Source: JAEUHO01 sp046350655
Lineage (GTDB): Bacteria; Planctomycetota; PLA2; JAEUHO01
DNA: 64,000 bases
Assembly (NCBI GenBank): GCA_046350655.1
Contig: JAXMAB010000008.1
Span: 186,001 to 250,000 of the forward strand
Direction of reading: 5' to 3'
The notes below the pieces were generated by a model. That model saw only the letters and a program-made list of their open reading frames with translations. It was not told where the DNA came from and ran no database searches. Below, piece by piece: positions 43,020 to 51,583 of the stretch (position 1 is its first letter; each line of letters opens with the position of its first letter). The position numbers and the translations under genes were made by a program.

Positions 43020-44093
43020 ATGTCCACCTCCACTCCCGCCGTCCCGCCCGCGCCCGCCCCCGCCGCCGGCCCCAAGGTCAACCGCCTCGGGCTGCCGGTC
43101 ACCGACTACCAGGGCGCCAAGTCCACGCTCTGCGCCGGCTGCGGCCACGACGTCATCACGAACACGATCATCTCCGCGCTGTGGGAGATGGGCGTCGAGC
43201 CGTACCGCGTCGCCAAGATGTCGGGCATCGGCTGCTCGTCGAAGACGACGAACTACTTCCTCAACCGCTCGTGGGGCTTCAACGCCGTCCACGGCCGCAT
43301 GCCGGCCGTCGCGACGGGCGCCCTCCTCGCGAACCGCAACCTCGTCAGCATCGGCGTCTCCGGCGACGGCGACACCGCGGCCATCGGCATGGGGCAGTTC
43401 GTGCACCTGCTGCGCCGCAACGTCCCGATGGTCTACCTCTGCGAGAACAACGGCGTGTACGGCCTCACGAAGGGCCAGTTCTCGCCCACGGCCGACTACG
43501 GCAGCAAGCTCAAGTCCGGCGTGGTCAACGACCTCCCCGCCGTGGACCTCTGCGCCCTGGCCATCGAGCTCGGCTGCGGTTTCGTCGCGCGCTCGTTCTC
43601 GGCCGACCGCAAGCAGCTCCTCCAGATCCTGCGCGCGGCCGTCGCGCACCGCGGCCTCGCGTTCATCGACGTGATCAGCCCCTGCGTCACGTTCAACGAC
43701 CACCCGGGCTCGACCAAGTCCTACGACTACGGCCGCGCCAACGAGCGCCCCATTCACGAGCTGGGCTTCGTCCCGACGTGGGAGAAGGCCGCCGACGAGG
43801 TGGACGTGCCGGCCGGCGCCTCGATGGACGTCGACATGCCGAACGGCGGCACCATCAAGATCCGCAAGCTCGAGCGCGACTTCGACCCGCGCGACAAGGT
43901 CGCGGCGCTGAAGCTCCTCCGCGAGTGCCACGAGAAGAAGGAGTTCCTCACGGGGCTCTTCTACGTGAACCCGCAGGCCGAGAACTTCCTCGACCTCCTC
44001 GACCTCGGGCCCGCCGCGCTCGCGACGCTCCCGCAGTCGAAGGTCCGGCCGTCGAAGGCCGTCCTCGACCAGATCAACGAGGAACTGCGCTGA
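43020..44093 (+). CDS. korB: 2-oxoacid:ferredoxin oxidoreductase, beta subunit
   Basis: This 357-residue thiamine-diphosphate-binding subunit partners KorA. The cluster cysteines lie in LCAGCGHDVI and GIGCSSKT. The TPP/Mg site is GVSGDGDTAAIGMGQFVHLLRRN, then ENNGVYGLTKGQFSPT, where KGQxSPT is typical of 2-oxoglutarate-type enzymes. The late conserved IDVISPCVTFND and SYDYGRAN segments are present. The N-terminal 20 residues are a Pro/Ala stretch. It follows korA by three bases and is followed 44 bases later by a strong hairpin terminator, so korAB form a two-gene operon. Confidence 0.94.
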   Translation: MSTSTPAVPPAPAPAAGPKVNRLGLPVTDYQGAKSTLCAGCGHDVITNTIISALWEMGVEPYRVAKMSGIGCSSKTTNYFLNRSWGFNAVHGRMPAVATGALLANRNLVSIGVSGDGDTAAIGMGQFVHLLRRNVPMVYLCENNGVYGLTKGQFSPTADYGSKLKSGVVNDLPAVDLCALAIELGCGFVARSFSADRKQLLQILRAAVAHRGLAFIDVISPCVTFNDHPGSTKSYDYGRANERPIHELGFVPTWEKAADEVDVPAGASMDVDMPNGGTIKIRKLERDFDPRDKVAALKLLRECHEKKEFLTGLFYVNPQAENFLDLLDLGPAALATLPQSKVRPSKAVLDQINEELR

Positions 44094-44136
44094 TCGCGCG
44101 GCTCTCGCCCTGATCCCCAGAGTGTGATCCCCACAC

Positions 44137-44159
44137 GGGGCGCCCGATCCGGGCGCCCC
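44137..44159 (+). terminator. intrinsic-terminator-like hairpin after korB
   Basis: Perfect ten-base arms GGGGCGCCCG (44137-44146) and CGGGCGCCCC (44150-44159) enclose ATC. They are followed by GCGTCGTTTCC, with the same CGTCGTTTC tail as the hairpin at 38665-38694. Confidence 0.75.
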
Positions 44160-44232
44160 GCGTCGTTTCCGGGCGCGCGCGCGGGGCCGCATGGACGACC
44201 GCGGACAACGGGGGCGATCCGTCGCGGGGGCA

Positions 44233-44310
44233 CGCGAGGCCCGAGGCACTCGGGCTCACTGGTACGCGAGGCCCGGTGCCCGGCCGCGGTGACGGCCACC
44301 GGGCCTCGCG
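44233..44310. repeat. three copies of the dispersed decamer, two forming a 14-bp inverted repeat
   Basis: CGCGAGGCCC occurs at 44233-44242 and 44265-44274 and its complement at 44301-44310. CGCGAGGCCCGGTG (44265-44278) is exactly complementary to 44297-44310 across an 18-base spacer. A second small hairpin, GCCCGAG/CTCGGGC, lies at 44239-44255. The cluster fills the gap between the korB terminator and the end of the convergent ABC exporter gene, so it may end transcription from the minus strand. Confidence 0.7.
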
Positions 44311-44364
44311 GTCCCGCGCACCCGACCGCGCCCCCGTCGTCGTCGTGCCGCCCGCGCGCCGCGA

Positions 44365-46131
44365 TCAGTCGGCGGCGCGTTCGACGACGAGGCGGCCGGC
44401 GTCGACGCGGAGGCGGACGTCGCAGCCCTCGAGCGTCGACAGGCGGTGCGCGACGACGAACGTCGTGCGGCCCTCCATCAGCCGCTCGACGGCCTCCATC
44501 ACCTCGGCCTCGGTCTTCGCGTCGAGCGCGCTCGTCGGCTCGTCGAGCAGGAGCAGCGGCGCGTCCTTGAGGAACGCGCGGGCGAGCGAGAGCCGCTGGC
44601 GTTCGCCGCCCGACAGGGTGAGGCCGCGCTCGCCGACGACGGTCTCGTAGCCCTGGGGCAGGCGCAGCACGAACTCGTGGGCGCCGGCGGCGCGGGCGGC
44701 GGCCTCGATGTCGGCGAGGGAGGCCTTGGGGCGGCCGTAGGCGATGTTCTCGCGGATCGTGGTGGAGAAGAGGACGGGCTCCTGGAGGACGATCGCGAAC
44801 TGCGCGCGCAGGTCGGCGAGGCGGTAGTCGCGCAGGTCCACGCCGTCGAGGCGGACGACGCCCGACGTCGGGTCGTAGAAGCGCGTGAGGAGGCCGAGGA
44901 GCGTGGACTTGCCCGAGCCGCTCGGGCCCGCGATGCCGACGCGGCTGCCCGCGGGGATCGTCGCGGTGGCGTCGGTGAAGACGGTGCGCCCGCCCGGGTG
45001 CGCGTAGGCGACGTGCTCGAGGGCGACGTCGCCGGTGGCGCGGGCGAGCGGGCGCGCGCCCGGGCGCTCGGTGACGTCGACGGCGGTGTCGAGGAGGCCG
45101 AAGACGCGGTCGAGCGAGGCGAGGCCCTTCTGGATGCCGGCCGCGCGGCTGCCCATGGTCTTGAGCGGGTCGTAGAGCTGGGAGAGGTAGGCCATCACCT
45201 GGATCAGCTGGCCCGTCGTGAGCGCGCCGGCCTCGACGTGGCGCGCGCCGAGGTAGAGCACCGCCGCCGTGCCCACGGCGAGGACGACGCCGACGAGCAG
45301 CCACAGCAGGCTCTCGACCCGCACGGCGGCCATCTCGGCCTTCACGCTGGCGTCGCCCCGCGCGACGTAGCGGCCGTGTTCGTGGTCCTCCTGGCCGAAC
45401 GCCTTCACCACGCGGAGCGCGCCCAGCGTCTCGGACACGACGGCCATGGCGGCGCTCTCGCGCTCGCGCACCTCGGTCCACTGGCGGCGCAGGCGGCGGC
45501 GGAACACGGCGAGGATGCCGAGGAGTACCGGCGCCGCGGCGACGGCCACGAGCGTCAGGACGAGGTCGATGGAGCCCGCGACGAACAAGACCACCACGAG
45601 CTTCGCCGTGGCCCCGACCATGGGGACGAGCCCGTGGACGAGCACGTTCTGGATCGCGGGGCAGTCGTTCTGGACGCGGTAGATGGCCTCCGCGCTGCCG
45701 CGCGTGTCGTGGTAGGTGAACGAGAGCCGCTGCAGGTGCCGGAACACGCGGGCCCGCAGGCCGAGGGTGAGGCGGTCGCCGAGCCACACCTCGAGCATCC
45801 ACGTCGCGAGCACCTGCACCTGCACGAGCAGCGCGATCGTGACGACGCCGCCGACCGCCAGCCACAGCAGGCCGTCCTTCGCGGCGAGGACCGCGTCGGG
45901 GACGAACCGCCCGAGGAAGGGCGGGAGCGGCTTCCCGCCCGCGACCTGGTCGAGCACGATCGTGACGGGGATCGGCAGGAGCAGCGCGAGCGGCGTCGCG
46001 AGCAACGCGATGCCGAGCAGCCCTGCGAGCCCGCCCCAGCGGGGCCGCGCCTCGCGCAGCGCGCGCCCGAGCGTCGCCGGGGTGGCGTCCCGCGGCGCGT
46101 CGATCGGTGCGGTGGGGGCGGCGTTCGTCAC
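44365..46131 (-). CDS. ABC exporter half-transporter (MsbA-like, fused permease-ATPase)
   Basis: This 588-residue protein starts at a GTG at 46131; the only nearby ATG is closed at once by a stop. Six transmembrane helices occupy about residues 35-320, with the coupling region LSFTYHDTRGSAEAIYRVQND and VVKAFGQEDHEHGRY. The nucleotide-binding domain has Walker A GPSGSGKST, Q-loop IVLQEPVLFSTTIRENIAYG, signature LSGGERQRLSLARA, Walker B LLLLDEPTSALD and the H-loop VVAHRLSTL. Such homodimers export lipids, drugs or peptides; substrate unknown. It has no neighbour on its strand to help. Its ribosome site is weak. Confidence 0.92.
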   Translation of the reverse strand: MTNAAPTAPIDAPRDATPATLGRALREARPRWGGLAGLLGIALLATPLALLLPIPVTIVLDQVAGGKPLPPFLGRFVPDAVLAAKDGLLWLAVGGVVTIALLVQVQVLATWMLEVWLGDRLTLGLRARVFRHLQRLSFTYHDTRGSAEAIYRVQNDCPAIQNVLVHGLVPMVGATAKLVVVLFVAGSIDLVLTLVAVAAAPVLLGILAVFRRRLRRQWTEVRERESAAMAVVSETLGALRVVKAFGQEDHEHGRYVARGDASVKAEMAAVRVESLLWLLVGVVLAVGTAAVLYLGARHVEAGALTTGQLIQVMAYLSQLYDPLKTMGSRAAGIQKGLASLDRVFGLLDTAVDVTERPGARPLARATGDVALEHVAYAHPGGRTVFTDATATIPAGSRVGIAGPSGSGKSTLLGLLTRFYDPTSGVVRLDGVDLRDYRLADLRAQFAIVLQEPVLFSTTIRENIAYGRPKASLADIEAAARAAGAHEFVLRLPQGYETVVGERGLTLSGGERQRLSLARAFLKDAPLLLLDEPTSALDAKTEAEVMEAVERLMEGRTTFVVAHRLSTLEGCDVRLRVDAGRLVVERAAD

Positions 46132-46299
46132 GCGCGCATTGTGCGACCCCGCTCCCGGGGACGCGAGGCCCGCTCGCCGCCGCCCGCCCTCCTTCGGGCC
46201 CGACTCGGTCGGACGACGGGGAGGGCATCCCGCGGCGCCGCGCCGACCGGGCCTCGGGCGGCGCGACGGAATCGCGTCCGACGCCGGGGCGCGGGCGGG
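46132..46299. other. gap with one exact decamer copy
   Basis: This 168-base space lies between two minus-strand genes (the start of the exporter gene and the end of the VCBS gene). It holds CGCGAGGCCC at 46162-46171, preceded by GGGGA, and a degenerate relative CCGGGCCTCGGGCGG near 46250. No gene or promoter could be recognised. Confidence 0.5.
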
Positions 46300-48774
46300 T
46301 CAGTGGCTGCGGTTCAGGTAGATCGCCACGCCTTCGACGGTGCCGTCGTCCTGGTCGTTGCCGAAGCGCTCCTTCGTGTTGAAGGACTGGTCGACGGCGA
46401 AGTCCTGGAGGCCGTCGCCGTCGAAGTCGCCCACCGCGACGCGACCCGGGTTGGCGCCCGGGAGCGACGACGACAGGGCCGCGCCGCTCCGCCAGCCCAC
46501 CTCCGGGACCGCCTCGAGGCCGCCGAGGTAGAGCTCCGCGACGCTGTAGCCCGACGCCCCGAACGACCCCGCGAGCCCGTCGCTGCCCACCACGATCACG
46601 TCCTCGCAGCCGTCGAGGTTGGCGTCGAGGCCCGCGCCGTACCGCCGGTTGTAGGTCGTGGGCTGCGTGTGCCGCTCCGTGAAGCCGCCCGCGCCGTCAC
46701 CCGTCAGGAACGCCACGCCCATCCCGCGCGTGTCGCGGAAGCCGCCGCAGACCGCGACGTCCGCGCGGCCGTCGCCGTCGTGGTCGTAGACCGCGACGCC
46801 GAGGTTGTCGCCGTTGAGGCGGCCGAGCCCGCCGGTCACGCGGACCCCGCGCCACGCGAGCGGCGACCCGGTCGGGCCGGCGAGCGACGTCCACGCCACC
46901 AGGTTGTCGTCGCCGGCGAAGGCGTTGACCACGCCCGACGTCGTCGGGCAGGTCTGGCCGACGACGCAGGCGTTCGGGTAGGCGTCCACGAGCACGAAGT
47001 CGTCGCGGCCGTCGCCGTTCAGGTCGGCGAGCGCGACCATGTTCGGGCCGAAGCAGCCGTTGATGCCGTCGTGGAGGGACGAGGTCGCCACGTGCTCCTG
47101 CTGCCACGTCCCGTTGCCGAGCCCTCGGTAGACCCAGAGCGTGCCCTGGCCGCCGCCGCCCGACGTCAGGACCACGTCCACGACGCCGTCCCCGTTGACG
47201 TCGCCCACGGCCAGCGACGACGGGAAGTTCGACGCCGGCTTCGGGATCGTCGTCGACGTGGACGCGGTCGACGGGAACGTCGCGTTCGTGTTCAGGTAGA
47301 CCTCGATGGTCTCCGTGGTGCCCGACCGGTAGGTGACGAGGTCGAGGTCGCCGTCGGCGTCCACGTCGGCCAGCTTCACGTCGTTGTACGAGCCGCTGGT
47401 CCGGACGTTGATCGGCGTCCACGTGTTCGTGTACGTGGCGCCGGTGTTCCGGATCCACTGGATCCCGTTCGACCACACCTGCACGACGTCGTCGCGCCCG
47501 TCGCGGTCCACGTCGCCCACCGCGATCCCGCGGCTGCTGCCGAGCGACCCGGGCGCGCCCTTCACGCCCTCGGCCTGGAACGCGATCGTCCGCAACGGGC
47601 AACGGAACGCGGCGGGCCTCGCGTACGTGCCGCCGTCGGGGTTCGTCACCCGCACCTCCACGGCCCCGGACAGCAGGACGTCCGGCGGCACCACCGTCGC
47701 GCGCGTCGCGTCGAGCCACGTCGTCGGGACGGGCACGCCGCCGGCGAACGTCGTCGTCATGCCGGGCTGGAACCCCGAGCCGGTCAGCGTCACGGGCCCG
47801 CCCGCCTTGGGGAGCGTCGAGGGGGTCACCGCGTGCAGCACCGGCCCCGGGTTGACGCGCATCGTCACGTCGCGCGAGGCCGTCTGCCCGGCGAAGTCCG
47901 TGACCTGCAGGCGGAACGTGAACGTGCCCACGAGCGTCGCAACGCCCTCGATCCGGCCGGTGTCGGGGTCGAGCCCGAGGCCCGGCGGCAGCGGCGCGGA
48001 CCCCGGCGCGAGGTCCCACCGGTACGGCGCGCCGCCGCCGATCGGCTGCACGCGCGGCTCCATCCGGTACGGGAACCCTTGCGCGGCGTCGCGCCACGCG
48101 TCCGGGGCGATCCCGAGGGGCAGGACCGCGACCGCGAGGTCGAAGGTGCGCTCCGCGACCGCGCCGACGCCGTCGGTCACGCGGATCCGCGGCGTGTACG
48201 GGTTCAGCGCTTTCGTCGGGACCCCCGTGAGGCGACCGTCCGCGGTCAACGCGAGGCCCGGTGGCAGCGAGCCGCCGGCCAGCGCGAACGTGTACGGTTC
48301 GGTGCCGCCCGCCGCCTCGAACGCGTGGTCGTACGGCGCGTTGAACTGCGCGGGTTCGGGCGGGAACGGCAGCACGGTCAGTGGCCCGCGGCGGACCTCG
48401 AGGCCGAAGGCGCGGACGTCGGCCGCGAACGCGACGTCGCGCGCGGCCGCCGGGTCGGGCCCGTCGCGCACCTCGACGGTGAAGCCGAACCGCCCGGTGC
48501 GCCGGGGCCAGCCGCTCACGCGGCCCGTCTCCGCGTCCAGGCTCATCCCGGGCGGGAGCGCCCCGCCCGTGATGCGCCACGCCAGCGGCGCGTGGGGCCC
48601 GACGGCCTCGACGACGGCTTCGTACGGGAGGCCGGTGATCGCCGGCTCGAGGCTCGTGGTCGTCAGGGCGACGAGGTCGGCGGTGGCGGGGCGGCCGCCG
48701 CCGCCGCCTCCGCCGCCGCAGCGGGCGAGGAACACGAGGAGCGCGAACGCGACGATGCGGAGGGGGGAGCGCAT
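46300..48774 (-). CDS. putative-Ig, IPT/TIG and FG-GAP/VCBS surface lipoprotein, copy 1
   Basis: This 824-residue protein starts at ATG 48774. A signal ends in LARC followed by eight glycines, probably a lipoprotein with a glycine linker. Two or three He_PIG putative-Ig units follow, recognised by LPPGMSLDAETGRVSGWP, LPPGLALTADGRLTGVP and LPPGLGLDPDTGRIEGVA. An IPT/TIG domain is next (VTLTGSGFQPGMTTTFAGGV). About 350 residues of FG-GAP blades finish it (GDVDRDGRDDVVQV, DVDADGDLDLVTY, GDVNGDGVVDVVLTS, DHDGDGRADVAVC, DFDGDGLQDFAV). It is a tandem paralogue of the next gene upstream and ends with the same DGTVEGVAIYLNRSH. Probably a cell-surface adhesion or binding protein. Confidence 0.88.
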   Translation of the reverse strand: MRSPLRIVAFALLVFLARCGGGGGGGGRPATADLVALTTTSLEPAITGLPYEAVVEAVGPHAPLAWRITGGALPPGMSLDAETGRVSGWPRRTGRFGFTVEVRDGPDPAAARDVAFAADVRAFGLEVRRGPLTVLPFPPEPAQFNAPYDHAFEAAGGTEPYTFALAGGSLPPGLALTADGRLTGVPTKALNPYTPRIRVTDGVGAVAERTFDLAVAVLPLGIAPDAWRDAAQGFPYRMEPRVQPIGGGAPYRWDLAPGSAPLPPGLGLDPDTGRIEGVATLVGTFTFRLQVTDFAGQTASRDVTMRVNPGPVLHAVTPSTLPKAGGPVTLTGSGFQPGMTTTFAGGVPVPTTWLDATRATVVPPDVLLSGAVEVRVTNPDGGTYARPAAFRCPLRTIAFQAEGVKGAPGSLGSSRGIAVGDVDRDGRDDVVQVWSNGIQWIRNTGATYTNTWTPINVRTSGSYNDVKLADVDADGDLDLVTYRSGTTETIEVYLNTNATFPSTASTSTTIPKPASNFPSSLAVGDVNGDGVVDVVLTSGGGGQGTLWVYRGLGNGTWQQEHVATSSLHDGINGCFGPNMVALADLNGDGRDDFVLVDAYPNACVVGQTCPTTSGVVNAFAGDDNLVAWTSLAGPTGSPLAWRGVRVTGGLGRLNGDNLGVAVYDHDGDGRADVAVCGGFRDTRGMGVAFLTGDGAGGFTERHTQPTTYNRRYGAGLDANLDGCEDVIVVGSDGLAGSFGASGYSVAELYLGGLEAVPEVGWRSGAALSSSLPGANPGRVAVGDFDGDGLQDFAVDQSFNTKERFGNDQDDGTVEGVAIYLNRSH

Positions 48775-48790
48775 GGCGAGGAACCTCGCC
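48775..48790. promoter_or_regulatory. short palindrome at the ribosome-binding site of the VCBS gene
   Basis: GGCGAGG and CCTCGCC (seven-base arms, two-base centre) immediately precede the ATG at 48774 on the minus strand and contain its GAGG ribosome site. The paralogous gene has a related GCGAGG/CCTCGC pair at 51376-51398. A shared translational control element is possible. Confidence 0.35.
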
Positions 48791-48895
48791 CGCCTCCGTT
48801 GAGGTTCGCGTCCCCGCGCGTCAGGGAATCGCAAAGCCGCGGGCCCGCCGTGGGGCCCTCGCGGTGCCCACGGGGAACCGCGTCCGCCGTCGCCG

Positions 48896-51373
48896 TCAGT
48901 GGCTGCGGTTCAGGTAGATCGCCACGCCCTCCACCGTGCCGTCGCCCTGGTCGTTGGAGAAGCGCTCCTTCGTGTGGAACGACTGCTCGACCGCGAAGTC
49001 GGGCCGGCCGTCGCCGTCGAAGTCGCCCACCGCGACGTGGCCCGGGTTGGCGCCCGGGAGCGACGCGGAGAGCTCGGGGCCGGTGCGCCACGCGAGGATC
49101 GGCACGCCGTCGGTCCCGCCGAGGTAGACCTCCGCGACGCTGTACCCCGCCGCGCCGAACGACCCCTCGCGTCCGTCGCCGCCCACGACCACGAGGTCGT
49201 CGCACCCGTCGAGGTCCGCGTCGAGCCCCGCGGCGTAGCGACGGTCGTAGGCCGTGGGCCGCGTGAAGCGCTCGACGAGGTTCCCCCCGCCGTCGCCGGT
49301 CAGGAACGCCACGCCCATCCCGCGCAGGTCCTGGTACCCGCCGCAGACCGCGACGTCGCGATCGCCGTCGCCGTCGTGGTCGTAGACCGCGACGCCGAGG
49401 TTGTCGCCGTCGAGCCGCCCGAACGACCCCGAGACGAACGTCGGCTTCCACGCGACCGGCGCGCCCGTGGCGCCGGAGAGCGCCGTCCACGCGACGAGCC
49501 GCTCGTGGCCCGGGAACGCGTTCGCCGTCCCGGCGGTCGCGGGGCACGCGACGCCGTTCGCGCACGCGCTCGGGAACGCGTCCACCACCACGAAGTCGTC
49601 GCGGCGGTCGCCGTCGAGGTCGCCGAGGGCCACCATGTTGGGCGCGAAACACCCGTACGTGGCGTCGTGCATCGACCCGGCCGCGGCGTGCACGAGCGTC
49701 CACTGGCCGTTCCCGAGCCCGCGGAACACCCACAACGTGCCCTGGCCGCCGCCGCCCGACGTCAACGCGAGGTCCACGACGCCGTCGCCGTTCACGTCGC
49801 CCACGGCGAGCGACGACGGGAAGTGCGAGGCCGGCTTCGGGTACGTCGTCGAGGTCGAGGCCGTGGAGGGGAAGCCGCCCGCGCCGTCGTTGCGGTAGAC
49901 CTCGATCGTCTCGGTGGACGACGACCGGATCGTGACGACGTCGAGGTCGCCGTCCGCGTCCACGTCGGCGAGGCGCACGTCGTTGTAGGAGCCGCTCGTC
50001 CGGAGGTCGGTCGCCGTCCAGGCGTTGCCGTACGTCGCGCCGCCGTCGCGGATCAGCTGGATCCCGCTCGAGCCGACCACGACGACGTCGTCGCGGCCGT
50101 CGCCGTCGACGTCGCCGACGGCGAGCCCGCGGCTGCTCCCGAGCGACGGGGGCGCGCCCTTCACGCCTTCCGCCTGGAACGCGACCGTCGTGAACGGGTA
50201 GCGGAACGCACCGGGCCTCGCGTACCCCCCGCCGTCGGGGTTGGTCACCCGCACCTCCACCGGGCCCGACAGGGCGACGTCCGGCGGGACGACCGTCGCG
50301 CGCGTCGCGTCGAGCCACGCCGTCGCGACCGGCACGCCCCCCGCGAACGACGCGGTCATCCCCGGTTGGAAGCCCGAGCCCACGAGCGTCACGGCGGCGC
50401 CGGCCCTCCGCCGCGTGGGCGGCGTGACGGCGGTGAGCACGGGGCCGGGATTGACGCGCATCGTGACCTCGCGCCCCGCGACCTGACCGGCGCGGTCGCG
50501 GACCTCGAGCCGGAACGTGTACGTCCCCTCGACGGTCGCGGTGCCGGTGACGCGGCCGTCGGTGGCGTCCAACGCGAGGCCCGGCGGCAGCGCGTCGGGC
50601 GACGGCGCGACGGACCACGCGTAGGGGCCGCCGCCGCCCACGGGACGCGCGTCGGCGGCGGCGAGGAAGGGGAAGCCGCGCGCGGCGTCGGGCCAGGGCG
50701 CGGCGGCCACGCCCAGCGGCAGCACGACGACGACGAGGTCGAACGCGCGCTCGGCGGTCGCGCCGCCCGCGTCGGTCACGCGCACGCGTGGCGCGTACGC
50801 GCGCGCGGCGGCGAGCGGGACGCCGGCGAGCGTGCCGTCGTCGGCGAGCACGAGGCCCGCGGGCGCGTCCGCATCCGCGAGCGCAAACGTGTACGGCGCG
50901 TCGCCGCCCGCGGCCACGAAGCGGTGGACGTAGGGCGCGGCGAACTGCGCGTTGTCGAGCGGGAGCGGCAGCAGCGTCAACGGGCCGCGCGCGACGTCGA
51001 GCGTGAAGGCGCGGCGCGCGGCGGCGAACGTCGCGTCGCGCGCGCCCGCGGCGTCGGCGCCGTCGCGGACCTCGACGGTGACGCGGAAGCGGCCGGCCCG
51101 GCGCGGCCAGCCGGTGACGCGGCCGGTCGCGGCGTCGAGCGCGAGACCCTGTGGCCACTGGCCGGCGACGAGGTGGAAGGAGAGCGGCGCGTGGGGGCCC
51201 GTGGCGTCGAGGGTCGCGTCGTAGGCGACGCCGGCGGTCGCCGACGGGAGCGTCGTCGTCGTGAACGCGACGAGCTCGGGCGACGACGGCGACGTCGGGC
51301 CGCCGCCGCAGCGGACCAGCGGGACGAGCGACAGGACGAGGGCGGCGACGAGGGGGCGGGCGCGGGTTCGCAT
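48896..51373 (-). CDS. putative-Ig, IPT/TIG and FG-GAP/VCBS surface lipoprotein, copy 2
   Basis: This 825-residue paralogue of the previous gene has the same domain order and near-identical C-terminal half. It has a signal with LVRC lipobox-like end, He_PIG units (LALDAATGRVTGWP, LVLADDGTLAGVP, LALDATDGRVTGTA), an IPT/TIG unit (VTLVGSGFQPGMTASFAGGV) and FG-GAP blades (GDVDGDGRDDVVVV, DVDADGDLDVVTI, DHDGDGDRDVAVC, DFDGDGRPDFAV). ATG 51373 has GGAG nine bases upstream. The N-terminal Ig half has diverged much more than the propeller half, which suggests that ligand contacts differ. It is separated from copy 1 by 121 bases. Decamer copies fall at the same relative place in both (YARP between TIG and propeller) and once in each Ig region. 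Confidence 0.88.
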   Translation of the reverse strand: MRTRARPLVAALVLSLVPLVRCGGGPTSPSSPELVAFTTTTLPSATAGVAYDATLDATGPHAPLSFHLVAGQWPQGLALDAATGRVTGWPRRAGRFRVTVEVRDGADAAGARDATFAAARRAFTLDVARGPLTLLPLPLDNAQFAAPYVHRFVAAGGDAPYTFALADADAPAGLVLADDGTLAGVPLAAARAYAPRVRVTDAGGATAERAFDLVVVVLPLGVAAAPWPDAARGFPFLAAADARPVGGGGPYAWSVAPSPDALPPGLALDATDGRVTGTATVEGTYTFRLEVRDRAGQVAGREVTMRVNPGPVLTAVTPPTRRRAGAAVTLVGSGFQPGMTASFAGGVPVATAWLDATRATVVPPDVALSGPVEVRVTNPDGGGYARPGAFRYPFTTVAFQAEGVKGAPPSLGSSRGLAVGDVDGDGRDDVVVVGSSGIQLIRDGGATYGNAWTATDLRTSGSYNDVRLADVDADGDLDVVTIRSSSTETIEVYRNDGAGGFPSTASTSTTYPKPASHFPSSLAVGDVNGDGVVDLALTSGGGGQGTLWVFRGLGNGQWTLVHAAAGSMHDATYGCFAPNMVALGDLDGDRRDDFVVVDAFPSACANGVACPATAGTANAFPGHERLVAWTALSGATGAPVAWKPTFVSGSFGRLDGDNLGVAVYDHDGDGDRDVAVCGGYQDLRGMGVAFLTGDGGGNLVERFTRPTAYDRRYAAGLDADLDGCDDLVVVGGDGREGSFGAAGYSVAEVYLGGTDGVPILAWRTGPELSASLPGANPGHVAVGDFDGDGRPDFAVEQSFHTKERFSNDQGDGTVEGVAIYLNRSH

Positions 51374-51583
51374 CGGCGAGGTCTCCGTCCTTCCTCGCGC
51401 GAGACGGGCGCCGGTTGCGGTCGGGGTCGTCGGCGGCGCGCGCCCGCGGGCGGGCGCGCGGACGGTGGACGCAGCGGGCTGTCCGGTCGGGACCCCGGGG
51501 TGGCTATTCCCCCCGGTGGCGGTCCCCTGTCCCGCGGCTACGATGCCGCGCTTGGGCAGCGGTCGCGGTCCCGGGAGATTTCG

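Noticed and set aside
41082..44249. Minus-strand 1,055-codon open frame across korAB
   Set aside because: korA and korB on the plus strand match their families along their whole length; the minus frame is low-complexity V/E/R/D-rich shadow sequence.
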